NCBI GenBank assembly: GCA_028343615.1
Contig: JAOLZA010000016.1
Coordinates: 1 to 46,862, forward strand
Reading direction: 5' to 3'
Source: Verrucomicrobiota bacterium
GTDB lineage: Bacteria > Verrucomicrobiota > Verrucomicrobiia > Limisphaerales > UBA1100
Length of the DNA: 46,862 nucleotides
Shown here: one piece after another, positions 1-8,966 of the stretch
How the letters are laid out: every line of letters starts with the position of its first letter
Numbering within the stretch: the stretch's first letter is position 1
The notes under the pieces: model-generated
Database searches by the model: none
What the model was told of the DNA's origin: nothing
What the model saw: the letters and a program-made list of their open reading frames with translations, nothing else
Position numbers and translations under genes: made by a program

Positions 1-660
1 GGGTTTCCCGTTCTTTGGCATTGGATTCTCTAAATCGCGCAAGCGCATTATCAGTTCGCTTTTGTCCGGATCGCCCTTATCTATGTCTTCAAGGATCGAT
101 GCGTTTTCGGCGAGATTGAGCGCCTTATTAGCCTTGTCTTCCGAATCAGTTCCATCGTGACAATCATAGCAACCCGTTGCATCAAAAATGGGCTTCACTT
201 TGAGCGCAAATGTGTTCCCTTCCCCACCGCTTAAGCCGACCGAGTCATTACCCTCTCCACTGCCTTCTCCCCCAGCACCGTCATTCTTCAAAAAACCCGG
301 ATACACAAAGCAAAGCACGAGCGCAATCGCCAGCACGCCAACGGAGGAGCCGATAATGATCAAGGTTTTCTTTTTCTTGCTACCTTGGTTTGCCGCTGAA
401 ATCACTGCTGCATCAGCAGCTGCCACCGCGGGATTAGCAGCAGCCATGGGATCAACCGCAGTCGTCACAACGGCTCCCTGCGCAGGCGCAGTACCGAGGG
501 ATAGCACGCCGGGCACTTCGGCAAGTAACATCCAATCTGGCGCGCCTTCATACCACGCTTGGTCGGCAGGCAGTAATGTGCCTTGCGACAGATAAGTATT
601 TACATCTTCAAGGGTGTACGGGCCGAATTGCTGCCCGTCACGCATCACGTGAATCATCAT
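1..660 (-). CDS. GYF_2-domain, single-TM protein with CxxCH motif (partial, 5' end only)
   Basis: The gene runs off the left edge; 220 codons from the start are present. The N-terminus (about residues 1-55, with GQQFGPYTLEDV and a W-Y-G-A-P-D-W pattern) matches the GYF_2 domain that is common in planctomycete and verrucomicrobial membrane proteins. An Ala-rich linker follows, then a Lys run and a membrane helix at about residues 99-120, so most of the protein is probably outside the cytoplasm. A Gly/Glu/Ser-rich spacer leads into CYDCH (C164, C167, H168), a c-type haem site of the Planctomycete cytochrome-C type, and then DPDKSELIMRL and NPMP, which also fit that family. The start is the first of two tandem ATGs (660 or 657). 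No strong Shine-Dalgarno is visible. The rest of the protein lies outside the window. Haem binding is inferred from the motif alone. Confidence 0.82.
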   Translation of the reverse strand, partial: MMIHVMRDGQQFGPYTLEDVNTYLSQGTLLPADQAWYEGAPDWMLLAEVPGVLSLGTAPAQGAVVTTAVDPMAAANPAVAAADAAVISAANQGSKKKKTLIIIGSSVGVLAIALVLCFVYPGFLKNDGAGGEGSGEGNDSVGLSGGEGNTFALKVKPIFDATGCYDCHDGTDSEDKANKALNLAENASILEDIDKGDPDKSELIMRLRDLENPMPKNGKP

Positions 661-738
661 GGGTTTAGTTACACCGGTGTGCAGAGATTGTGCACGGCCG
701 AGCAAACACCAACCCACCCTTTCACGCAAGCCTGTTGA

Positions 739-2574
739 TTAAGCACCGGGGAAAAGTGGGAAGCGATATAAAATCAAGGGCACACTCCCTGCCACGATTA
801 ACACCTCCAGCGGCAGCCCCATACGCCAATAATCGCCAAAGCGATAACCGCCCGGGCCGAGGATTAGTGCGTTGCATTGGTGGCCGATGGGCGTGAGAAA
901 CGCACACGAGGCACCCACGGCCACTGCCATCAGGAAAGGATCGGGACTGGCTCCCATTTGCAGCGCGATGCCAACGCCAATGGGCGCCATAATCAGCGCG
1001 GTAGCCGCGTTGTTGATTACGTCCGAAAGCGTCATCGTCAGCACCATTAAAATTGCGAGGATGCCCCACGCCGGCACGCTGCCTTTGTGGTTGCTGACAA
1101 AACCGGCAATTTTGTCTGTGAGCCCCGTGTCCTGCAACGCACCGCTGACGGGAATCATCGCACCCAACAAAACGATGACGGGCCAATCAATTTGCCGATA
1201 CAAATCACGCATAGGCAAAATACCAAGAAACACATAGGCGATAATCGCGCCGAGGAAAGCCAGCGTGGTGGGCAGCACATCAAACATACTTAACGCAATC
1301 GCTGTGCCAAAGATACCCACCGCAACGCTTACTTTGGAGAAGATTCCCACTTGTAGTTCGCGCTCCGCTAAGGGCAGTAAGTGTAGATTGATCACGTGTT
1401 CCTTGAGATCATTGCCATTGCCCTGCAGCAGCAGGACATCCCCCACGCGAAACACGATATCGCCCAAGCGTTTGCGCATCGGCTGCCCCTGCCGAGCCAC
1501 CGCCATCAGTACCACGCTCCCTGAAGTGCGCCGCCGCAATTCAGCTCGCGTACGCCCCAGCAAATGCGAACTGGGGGTTACCAAAACTTCGCCAAAGGTC
1601 ACGTCACCTCCCTCGATGCTATCCATTCTCGCCCGTAATTCTTTTGCCAAACGCAGACCGGATTCATCCATGATCACCTGCAAATCCAGCGGATCCACTT
1701 TCACAAGATAACGCGCATCCGCCCGCACTAGATTGTTCCGGTTCGGTGAAATCACTTTACCATCCTTTCGAATGAACCCGAACACCATCATCTTCTCGCC
1801 CGTTTCCTTTTCCACCTCGCCGAGTGTTTTCCCCACAAACTTACAATCCTCCGGCACGCGCACCTCCGTGATATATTCATTGAGCGCAAATAATTCCTCC
1901 GTACCGGATTTTTTCTGCGCGTCCTTTGGAATAAACCGCCAGCCAATCAAGGCCACAAACGCCACACCAAACAGCGCCACCATCCCGCCCACCGGCGAAA
2001 ATGCGAACATCCCAAACGCCTCACCCGCAGCTGTATGTTCCTCGCGAAAAATAGAAATAATAATATTCGGCGGCGTCCCGATCATCGTCATCATTCCGCC
2101 CAAAATACTGGCAAACGCCAACGGCATCAGAATCAATGTAGGTGAGCGATCTTGTTCACCAGCCGTTTTAAGTGCCACCGGCAAAAGTAACGCCAACGCG
2201 CCCACGTTGTTCATAAACGCTGAGAGGACGGCCGCCACCACGCATAAACTGGCGATGTGCAGCAATTGATTTTTGGCAAGAGGCATCAGTCGACGCGCGA
2301 TGAGATCCACCACACCCGAGTTACGCAACGCGCGACTAATTACCAGTACGGCCGCCACGGTGATAACCGCCGCGTGACCAAAGCCATCCAGCGCGTGATC
2401 CGGATCTATGAGCTTGGAATCCGGTCGCTTCAAAAATTTTTCCAGCACCACATTCCCTACTACTAGGGAGAACAGCGCGATCACTGCCACCACGTCGTAA
2501 CGCCATTTTCCCCATGCGAACAACCCAAAGGTCATCGCAATTACTCCTAACACAATCCCCTGCTCCAAATTCAT
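739..2574 (-). CDS. SLC13/DASS-family sodium-coupled anion transporter with two RCK_C domains
   Basis: The 611-residue inner-membrane permease has the layout of the SLC13/CitM superfamily: N-terminal hydrophobic helices (residues about 1-215), a cytoplasmic insert, then a second set of helices (about 405-611). Conserved-looking segments are SAFMNNVGALALLLPVAL and TMIGTPPNIIIS in the first half, and NNAATALIMAP and TPIGHQCNALILGPGGYRFGDYWRMG in the second; these are the paired N-N-x-x-T/A and TPxG hairpin motifs of the family. The insert holds two RCK_C (TrkA-C) domains at about residues 237-305 and 326-405, as in E. coli YfbS. The substrate could be a dicarboxylate, sulfate or another small anion and cannot be told from the sequence. 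ATG start at 2574. Same strand as the propeller gene upstream but 200 bp away. Confidence 0.9.
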   Translation of the reverse strand: MNLEQGIVLGVIAMTFGLFAWGKWRYDVVAVIALFSLVVGNVVLEKFLKRPDSKLIDPDHALDGFGHAAVITVAAVLVISRALRNSGVVDLIARRLMPLAKNQLLHIASLCVVAAVLSAFMNNVGALALLLPVALKTAGEQDRSPTLILMPLAFASILGGMMTMIGTPPNIIISIFREEHTAAGEAFGMFAFSPVGGMVALFGVAFVALIGWRFIPKDAQKKSGTEELFALNEYITEVRVPEDCKFVGKTLGEVEKETGEKMMVFGFIRKDGKVISPNRNNLVRADARYLVKVDPLDLQVIMDESGLRLAKELRARMDSIEGGDVTFGEVLVTPSSHLLGRTRAELRRRTSGSVVLMAVARQGQPMRKRLGDIVFRVGDVLLLQGNGNDLKEHVINLHLLPLAERELQVGIFSKVSVAVGIFGTAIALSMFDVLPTTLAFLGAIIAYVFLGILPMRDLYRQIDWPVIVLLGAMIPVSGALQDTGLTDKIAGFVSNHKGSVPAWGILAILMVLTMTLSDVINNAATALIMAPIGVGIALQMGASPDPFLMAVAVGASCAFLTPIGHQCNALILGPGGYRFGDYWRMGLPLEVLIVAGSVPLILYRFPLFPGA

Positions 2575-2650
2575 CGCCGTGCAAAATATCCCCCCAAACG
2601 TCGACAGAAGAAAAGGACATTCGCGCTAAGTTATTCGGAGATCTCCTGAA

Positions 2651-2680
2651 AAAGAAAGGTGCGTGGGCTTTTTGCCCACC
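2651..2680 (-). terminator. Candidate terminator of the propeller gene
   Basis: A perfect 6-bp inverted repeat (GTGGGC/GCCCAC at 2674-2679 and 2663-2668) flanks an AAAAA loop on the minus strand. After a 6-nt gap it is followed by a T-rich stretch (TTTCTTTTT). It lies about 100 bp after the stop of the propeller gene and just before the SLC13 gene. The gap before the T run makes it a weak match to an intrinsic terminator. Confidence 0.4.
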
Positions 2681-2775
2681 CAAGGGAGAGTGAATAGAAT
2701 TCTAGTTAACGAGTCTAATCTAGTCCTCTCAAGACCTTTTCATCAGCCTGTTCCTCAACATAAGAACGAGATGAT

Positions 2776-4161
2776 TTATTTCACACGAAGATCGAAGCAG
2801 ACCACCTCGTAGCTGTTACGCACGAAGAGAAGACCTTTATCCAGCGAAGGATAATTCCAGGTGCGCCCACCTTTTAAGGCCTTAAAGTTTGCTTTCTCAA
2901 CAAATTTGGCCGGATTCATTTCTACTAGCGCCAAATCACCAGCATCGCCAATAATAATGAGCTGACCTGAGGCAGCGACAACTTGTCCGTAGCCATATTT
3001 ATCCCCGCGCCACTTGAGGGAACCGTCCTTGGCATCCAAACAAACAAGCCGGTTTTCGTTTAGCCCATAAAGATGACCTTTCCAGAATATCGGGCTTGAG
3101 AACTTGCTCTTAAGCGACTTGCTTTTCCACAGAGACTCAGTACGCATGGAGTTCTCCGAAGAAATAATCCGGAATGCCTCAGCGCCTTTACCATAACCCG
3201 CTGATATCAGAACAATATCCTCGGCCAACCGTGTAGGCTGGGCGATGTTATAGTTGTTCATGAAAATTTTCCATGGGTGTGACCATAACAACTTGCCATC
3301 ACTCGGGTTAATGGCGGCCACTTTCTCCTTTAGAGAGATAACGAGCTGTTCCCTGCCCAGTAGATTGAAGAGCACGGGAGTGCTATAGGTTTGCACTCCA
3401 TCGAGCGCGCTCCAGACTTTCTTTCCGGTTTTCTTGTTGAGCGCTACGACGGCGTTTTCTTCTTTCCCACCGGGAGTAATGATGACCGTGTCCTTATAAA
3501 TAAATGGTGAGGCCGATACACCCCAGTAGGGGACCTCAACATGGTTTTCAATCATCAGGTTTTTATTCCATAACAATTTTCCAGAACCGGCATCCAGACA
3601 ATGTAGGTGGCCCTTCGCTCCCAAAGTGAATAGCCGGCCCTGATCCCAAGTGGGGGTGGTGCGCGGCCCAACCCCGCCAAAGTATTCCTCAAACTTTGCA
3701 GTGTACTCATAAGCCCATTGCGTACTGCCAGTTGAGGTTGAAAAAGCGACGATAACTTCATTATTCTCCTGTTGTTCAATCGTGAAGGCAAGCCCGTTGG
3801 CAATGGAAAAGGAGGAGTGACCGCCTCCAATTAACTTGCGCCATAAAACGGGAGGGCCCTTCTTAGGCCAGTCAGTCAGGATTGGTTGCTCGGTATAGAT
3901 TGCGTCTCCATTTAATCCCCTGAATTGGTTCCAGCTTGACTTGGTGGTTTTCTCTTCTAGCGTTAGACTTTCGCCAGAATTCCCCTGTGCTGGATCCTGC
4001 TTTCTTTGTTGTTTTAGTTTTTCAATATTAGGGCCAGATTTGCCCCATACGAGCTTTGGAATACCACCACCGCGCCACTCGATTAGATTAGCACAGGCAA
4101 CGCAAAGGAACATTACTCCCAAAAAAGATGATCTCAGTATGATTTTATTCTTCGGCTTCAA
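2776..4161 (-). CDS. Exported PQQ-like beta-propeller (BamB/PQQ_2-type) protein
   Basis: 461 residues. The N-terminus is a signal sequence (Lys-rich start, then a hydrophobic run ending FLCVACANL); the Cys could be a lipidation site, although the preceding residues do not make an ideal lipobox. The body shows repeated propeller blades with the PQQ-like signature of an aspartate-glycine turn followed by a W: LDAGSGKLLW, NKKTGKKVW, NPSDGKLLW and LDAKDGSLKW. Proteins of this kind are very common in planctomycetes and verrucomicrobia and are usually annotated only as PQQ-binding-like; no quinoprotein catalytic residues can be claimed. The start codon is TTG at 4161, chosen because a GGAG lies 7 nt upstream; no earlier ATG is in frame. 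It stands alone between the transporter and the tRNA. Confidence 0.85.
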   Translation of the reverse strand: MKPKNKIILRSSFLGVMFLCVACANLIEWRGGGIPKLVWGKSGPNIEKLKQQRKQDPAQGNSGESLTLEEKTTKSSWNQFRGLNGDAIYTEQPILTDWPKKGPPVLWRKLIGGGHSSFSIANGLAFTIEQQENNEVIVAFSTSTGSTQWAYEYTAKFEEYFGGVGPRTTPTWDQGRLFTLGAKGHLHCLDAGSGKLLWNKNLMIENHVEVPYWGVSASPFIYKDTVIITPGGKEENAVVALNKKTGKKVWSALDGVQTYSTPVLFNLLGREQLVISLKEKVAAINPSDGKLLWSHPWKIFMNNYNIAQPTRLAEDIVLISAGYGKGAEAFRIISSENSMRTESLWKSKSLKSKFSSPIFWKGHLYGLNENRLVCLDAKDGSLKWRGDKYGYGQVVAASGQLIIIGDAGDLALVEMNPAKFVEKANFKALKGGRTWNYPSLDKGLLFVRNSYEVVCFDLRVK

Positions 4162-4438
4162 TCTTATTCTCCGGTTTTAATCTTGAGTCTTTTCAAACAA
4201 ATAGCAACTCACAACCCATTGGTGCCAACCCCCACAGCCACCAAAATCAATAGAACCTGCTTCATCACCGCCACCCTACACCTCACAGACACCGGTGTAA
4301 ATGCTTCTGGGGGCGAGGCAACTCCAAGACTTGACTGTCGCTGCCGACGGCTGACATCTAATTGACTTATCAAACTGGAAGCTCTAGTCGACTGCTGCTT
4401 GAGACTAAGTTCAGAAAATCTGCAGAAAATGGAAAAAC
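4162..4438. other. Non-coding gap between propeller gene and tRNA-Lys
   Basis: About 277 bp with no convincing coding region. Short open frames exist on both strands, but one runs through the tRNA and none has a recognisable product. I see no duplicated tRNA 3' end that would mark an integrated element. Confidence 0.6.
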
Positions 4439-4514
4439 TGGTACCCCGGGGGGGACTCGAACCCACAACAAATGGCTTAAGAGGCCACTGCTCTACCAAT
4501 TGAGCTACCGAGGC
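4439..4514 (-). tRNA. tRNA-Lys (anticodon CUU), CCA encoded
   Basis: The minus strand folds into a class I tRNA of 76 nt. The acceptor stem is GCCTCGG/CCGGGGT, closed by G-U at position 1-72 and with a second G-U at 4-69. The D arm is GCTC/GAGC with a GG-containing loop. The anticodon stem GTGGC/GCCAT holds the loop CTCTTAA, giving anticodon CUU (Lys, AAG). The T loop is TTCGAGT, and the 3' end carries a genomically encoded CCA. The T stem has one mismatch (T50-C64). It reads AAG lysine codons. Confidence 0.93.
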
Positions 4515-4565
4515 AACAGGCGGAAAGTAATCCAGAAATTAAAGGGCGGGGTCAACCCTTTTCGA

Positions 4566-7500
4566 TCAGTCCAACCCAAGCTTAGAATGCTCGGCCATCC
4601 TGTGCTTTTGATATTCGAATTCCGATTCAACTAGTTCGCGACTCCTGTCGCGAAGACTAAGCTGAGCGCCTTCAAATGCTCGGACTGATTCCGCCATATT
4701 TAAAATAAGGGTGTTGACCTCAGTCTCTGCCGCTTTCAATCCAGCCTGTGCCTCTTCATAAGATTTTTTAAGGACAACGAGTTCCCTGCCCAATTTACCG
4801 AGTTCTGCAGAAGCTGCTGCATCTTTTAGTGTAGCATTTTTCAAAAGGGTATCCGCCTCAACAACAGATTCCTGATATCTCACAAGACGCGCCTTATGCT
4901 CACTCTGAATTTTAAGTAATTCCAAGCCTGTTTCTATCTGGTACTGTGCCACCAAAGAATGCGCAATTAGCAAAGACCTATAAGGGTCCAGTAAGGAGGC
5001 TTGCTGAGTTATTAGCGGTGTTTTAAAAGCCGCTTTCATTACATTTGCGTTCCGATGCCTTTTCTCTGCTTCAAGCTTAGATTTATTGGCCGATACAGCC
5101 GCTTTCTTTCGTCGTTCTAATTCGCGGTAGATAGCCTCAGTTTGTTTTTTATAATTGTTATATTGTGATTGATCGCGAAGATCATACGAGTCGTGATCTT
5201 CCTCAATTCTGGAAGCATCAAAACATTTATTAATAGCCGAATGATAATCAGTGTTTTTGCGAGCATGATCCGCATTCCACTTGTTCATAACCGTCATGGC
5301 ATGATCCTTATCAGCTTTTGCCTTTTGCAGCTGATTCCTGCTCTCAGTTTCTTTATGTCTTAAATTGGCGGCTATCTTCTTTAAGCCCGCTTCTTCACTT
5401 TTCTTTATTGCTAGAAATTTGGCAGTGAGCGTTATCTCGGTCTTTTTGTTTTCGCACTTATCCACTTGCCTTTTCAAGGCAGGGCTAGGCAATTGCGAAT
5501 AGTTATGTTGAGCAGCTTGGAAACGACCCAGCAACCCGTTAAGATTAGAACGGACCGCCGTCAGTGCTTTTAAACCTAAGGCAACTCTTGTTTTTTCTTG
5601 CGTTAACTTTACCAACAAAGTTGCTTCATCAGGCTTCTCTTTAACCTCCTCGACCAACTTATCATGTCGAGATTTGGTATCAGACCAGCGCTTTAAGGCA
5701 GGTTTCTCATGCTGATCAACAAATTGTCCCAATGCCTTTTGAGCCGTCTCGAAAGCTTTCAACTTGCTTGCCCGCTCGCGCAATGTGTTGTTTTTTGCCT
5801 GCTCAAGTTTACTTAATTCACCTTCCAATCTTTTTTTAAGCGCATCTACACCCCGAACATGTTGACTCACTACCGAAACATTTAATTTGGCAGTAGCAAC
5901 TGAACTAACATTAGCAGGATAACTGTTATTCAATTCACGATGAATTGAATTTTTTTTCGAATAATCATTCTGAAGTTGCAGGGTTTTCTGCTCGGACGGA
6001 ATCAGCTGAGTTTTAAGTAGGTTGGCCACGGTAGCCTCAGATTGCATAAGCGTTCTGCCCACTGTTTGATATTTATTTTTAGAAAGCTCTGCCCTCCTCT
6101 TAGCATCATCACGTTGACGCATGATATTATTATATTCCGTCGTAAATTCCACCACCCAGCGCTGGTGAGACAATCTGCGTGCCTCAGCTAATTCTAGTAC
6201 TTTCTTTGTCCCTGCAGTTGCCGCCATAATTTCAACAGGCTTGAAATCACCTTTAAACAAGGCGCGCACCTTATCGAAAACAGCCTGCTTAGCTGACGCA
6301 TCTTTTTTGTATAGTTCTTGCTGTCGTGCACGGCTATTCTTGAATTTAATTTCAAAGGCAGAAAATTTTTCCTGCAGATCTGCCAGATTCTTTTTTTCCA
6401 CAGCCAATAACTTTTTTGCATCTTCGAGCCGCCTAACCTTCCTGTCCTTAAATTCTTTCCCAAAATTTAAACGATTATCACCAACACCTACACGATCACG
6501 GAAAATCAGAACATTACTCTGAGCACTGGACCAATCTAGATGGGCTTTACGAACAGCTGACTCAGCTGATTGGAGGCTTTTCAGCGAGGCAACCAACTCC
6601 CTTTCTTTTACAGCTTTCAGGAGGATTAACTGACTTTTTTTTGTGTCGAGAGTGGAAAGCTGAATTCGGGCAACTGAGCGGGGCATATATACCTCATTAA
6701 AATAACCTTGTTCGCTTACTGCCTGGCGTCGTTGCTGTTCGTCCATTTTTTTCCAAATATCCCAGGAACGCTTCAACACATTCGGCTCAGGTAGATAAGC
6801 AATTTCGCGAATATCGTTGACCTTTAATCGATGGCCTTTAAAAGGTGCTCGAATTCCTAACAAATCACCACTTTCCCAATTTAATTTGCGCATGCAAATT
6901 TCTCCCCCGGCACGGGTATACACACGCCATTGATCATGCGGCTTAGCTGGATTACTCAAAAAAACAGCAGCAGCCTCCGAATGAGTCTTAAATTTTCTTT
7001 CTCCAAATAATACGTTCTTTACAATAATGGTATTGTCTTTAATGGAAGCAATCTCGCCACCCTGAAAATCACCCGTGGTTAAAAGCACACCTTCACGACC
7101 AATCTCACCTAACCGAATACGATCAGCGAATGGCAGAGAAAGTGGTTGAAAAAAAACAGCTGCGACGTTGACTGCACTCAAGCGAATCCCTTGAGGGTTT
7201 CCAATGAAGTTAACCTTACTCTCACTCAGTGAGTGAACCGGGTGCGCTATAAAACTTCCGTTCCATGTTAATGCACCCTCAGATGGTATAGCTGGGCGCA
7301 TTACCGGCATGGCCTCATCATAAGTTGTGCTCAGAGTTGACCAACCCAAATTGGGACCGCTCCATTCTAAGTGAAGTATCGCATAACTAGATAGGTTAAT
7401 ATATTCCAGACGAAAATCATGTGCACCAGGTTCTAATTGAATTGATCCAGTAGCTCGTCGAAACGAATATTCTGCAGGCGTAAACAGAACCTCTTTTCCT

Positions 7501-7928
7501 CCGATAAGAACACGTGCCCCATCGTCTGAACTCAGACGGAAATGGTACCTACCCGCCCTGAGCACATTGAGTTTACCATTAAAGAGAATTGCTCCTGGAT
7601 TGTTGCCCAGCCTATGCACAGTAAGGTAATGTCGGCGGACCGTGTCCACTGAACTGGGATTCGGCACTCTTTTATCAGGAAATGTTAGATGCTTTCCTTT
7701 CCACATACGCGCAGAAACCTCACTCAGACCAATAGCCCCTCTCGGAACCGCCTTGAGATGAACTCTAAGGATATCTGGCCATCTAAAATTTTCACCCGCC
7801 AAGCGAACACCATCGGAATTAATTCTCTCTAGATTACCGGAAAAAAACCGACCCGCACGCGTTTGTAGTTCGGCGGCGTGCAACCAAGTCACGGTGACAA
7901 ACGTGATAATGACGGCAAGTCGCGGCAT
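4566..7928 (-). CDS. Secreted PA14-domain protein with very long coiled coil
   Basis: 1120 residues from the chosen ATG at 7928. That ATG gives a clean signal peptide (MPRLAVIITFVTVTWLHA) and starts 8 bp after the stop of the prenyltransferase-fold gene; the open frame continues upstream but inside that gene. Residues about 110-195 form a PA14-like domain (FNGKLNVLRAGRYHFRLSSD, then DGARVLIGG and HLEWSGP), a beta-barrel usually linked to carbohydrate or surface binding. From about residue 400 on the sequence is almost wholly heptad-like and Lys/Glu/Gln-rich, predicting an extended coiled coil of several hundred residues. There are no catalytic motifs. As the last gene of the MoxR-Bat string, it may be a periplasmic or cell-surface structural partner of that system (inference). 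The family is not recognised beyond PA14. Confidence 0.8.
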   Translation of the reverse strand: MPRLAVIITFVTVTWLHAAELQTRAGRFFSGNLERINSDGVRLAGENFRWPDILRVHLKAVPRGAIGLSEVSARMWKGKHLTFPDKRVPNPSSVDTVRRHYLTVHRLGNNPGAILFNGKLNVLRAGRYHFRLSSDDGARVLIGGKEVLFTPAEYSFRRATGSIQLEPGAHDFRLEYINLSSYAILHLEWSGPNLGWSTLSTTYDEAMPVMRPAIPSEGALTWNGSFIAHPVHSLSESKVNFIGNPQGIRLSAVNVAAVFFQPLSLPFADRIRLGEIGREGVLLTTGDFQGGEIASIKDNTIIVKNVLFGERKFKTHSEAAAVFLSNPAKPHDQWRVYTRAGGEICMRKLNWESGDLLGIRAPFKGHRLKVNDIREIAYLPEPNVLKRSWDIWKKMDEQQRRQAVSEQGYFNEVYMPRSVARIQLSTLDTKKSQLILLKAVKERELVASLKSLQSAESAVRKAHLDWSSAQSNVLIFRDRVGVGDNRLNFGKEFKDRKVRRLEDAKKLLAVEKKNLADLQEKFSAFEIKFKNSRARQQELYKKDASAKQAVFDKVRALFKGDFKPVEIMAATAGTKKVLELAEARRLSHQRWVVEFTTEYNNIMRQRDDAKRRAELSKNKYQTVGRTLMQSEATVANLLKTQLIPSEQKTLQLQNDYSKKNSIHRELNNSYPANVSSVATAKLNVSVVSQHVRGVDALKKRLEGELSKLEQAKNNTLRERASKLKAFETAQKALGQFVDQHEKPALKRWSDTKSRHDKLVEEVKEKPDEATLLVKLTQEKTRVALGLKALTAVRSNLNGLLGRFQAAQHNYSQLPSPALKRQVDKCENKKTEITLTAKFLAIKKSEEAGLKKIAANLRHKETESRNQLQKAKADKDHAMTVMNKWNADHARKNTDYHSAINKCFDASRIEEDHDSYDLRDQSQYNNYKKQTEAIYRELERRKKAAVSANKSKLEAEKRHRNANVMKAAFKTPLITQQASLLDPYRSLLIAHSLVAQYQIETGLELLKIQSEHKARLVRYQESVVEADTLLKNATLKDAAASAELGKLGRELVVLKKSYEEAQAGLKAAETEVNTLILNMAESVRAFEGAQLSLRDRSRELVESEFEYQKHRMAEHSKLGLD

Positions 7929-7936
7929 GGAAGATT

Positions 7937-8965
7937 CTACCGTTGGTACAGCGGCAGGTAATGGTAGGGCATCGAGAGGATCGTGGTGAAGACCGATGTG
8001 GTGAAGATCGCCCCTACTCCACCGCGACCCTGGGACTCCCAATGTACGGTATCGCCGGTACGGCGCGCACTTTTAAGGATGGAGCTACCGACTACCCGGT
8101 ACCATTGCTCCCACGTTTTGCCACCTATCATATATTGAGCAGGGGCGGCATAAAAATTACCGTAAACATACCACTCTTGTGAGTTGCGATGGTTGGCAAA
8201 AAGATATTTAGACCCTTTAGCTACCAGCGGATCCTCATAATGCCCGCAGACTTGCAGTGAATAAATTGCAGCTGCCGTGCGAGCATAGCCAGGAGATGAA
8301 CCGGGTTGGTAACTGAACCCGCCGCTGCTGGCATGATTACAGGCACGGACGTATTTCACAGCATTATCAATCGTACGTTGAGGCACATCAATCCCGGCAT
8401 TCTTGGCCGCGCGTAGTGCAACCACTTGCAATACGGTGACCGAAATGTCCGCATCGCGCACCACCGGTCGGTAACGCCATCCTCCCTGTGAATTTTGGCT
8501 GGCAATAATGAGCTTAATAGTTTTCTCGAGCTTGGTGCGAATAATAGGAGACTTGGTTTGGCCGTACAGTTCACCAAGTGCAATGGTAGCCACACCGTGT
8601 CCATACATATATTGGCCGCTAGCGTATTTTCCGTAAATGCCGCCCGGACCAATTTGCTTGAGCAAATAATTCATCCCTTTGGTTACGTGTTTTCCATAGG
8701 GACCTTCGCCCGGAAGATTGCCAGCAGCTTGGAAGGCGATGAGCGCGTAACCGGTAATGGCCACCGGATGGCGCGCTTCCTCTCGGCTACTTCCCCATGA
8801 ACCATCCGCCTTTTGCTTACTGGCCATATACTTGAGCGCACCTTGGATAATTTTCTCCGTGGCGGGCGTGACCTTCACGTTATCGCGCGGTCGCGGCTTC
8901 ACTTTGTCGGCGGCGATCAGTCCGAAGGCGGTGAGAATAAAGACAAGCGTTCGCGGTAAGGTCAT
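7937..8965 (-). CDS. Secreted prenyltransferase/squalene-cyclase-fold repeat protein
   Basis: 342 residues with an N-terminal signal sequence (MTLPRTLVFILTAFGLIAA). The body has the alpha/alpha-toroid repeats of the prenyltransferase/squalene oxidase superfamily, seen as QKADGSWG, GPGGIYGKY, NSQGGWRYRP and SSGGFSYQPG, each a Q/G-W-type turn between helices. The DxDD motif of squalene-hopene cyclases is absent (the nearest string is RDADIS), so triterpene cyclisation is not supported. Exported relatives of this kind are widespread in planctomycetes and verrucomicrobia with unknown function. The start codon at 8965 lies one base beyond the stop codon of the large coiled-coil gene (8967-8969), which suggests translational coupling. 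A paralogue sits at 45380-46642. Confidence 0.85.
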   Translation of the reverse strand: MTLPRTLVFILTAFGLIAADKVKPRPRDNVKVTPATEKIIQGALKYMASKQKADGSWGSSREEARHPVAITGYALIAFQAAGNLPGEGPYGKHVTKGMNYLLKQIGPGGIYGKYASGQYMYGHGVATIALGELYGQTKSPIIRTKLEKTIKLIIASQNSQGGWRYRPVVRDADISVTVLQVVALRAAKNAGIDVPQRTIDNAVKYVRACNHASSGGFSYQPGSSPGYARTAAAIYSLQVCGHYEDPLVAKGSKYLFANHRNSQEWYVYGNFYAAPAQYMIGGKTWEQWYRVVGSSILKSARRTGDTVHWESQGRGGVGAIFTTSVFTTILSMPYHYLPLYQR

Positions 8966-8966
8966 C

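Noticed and set aside
188..595. Plus-strand 135-codon ORF at the left edge
   Set aside because: It is the antisense of the GYF/cytochrome-like protein, whose minus frame gives recognisable domains and runs to the window edge.
7929..8042. Longer N-terminus for the PA14 protein
   Set aside because: It would overlap the end of the toroid gene and lacks a signal peptide; the ATG at 7928 gives a clear one.
7937..8965. Squalene-hopene cyclase or geranylgeranyl transferase function
   Set aside because: No DxDD or prenyltransferase zinc motif, and the protein is exported.
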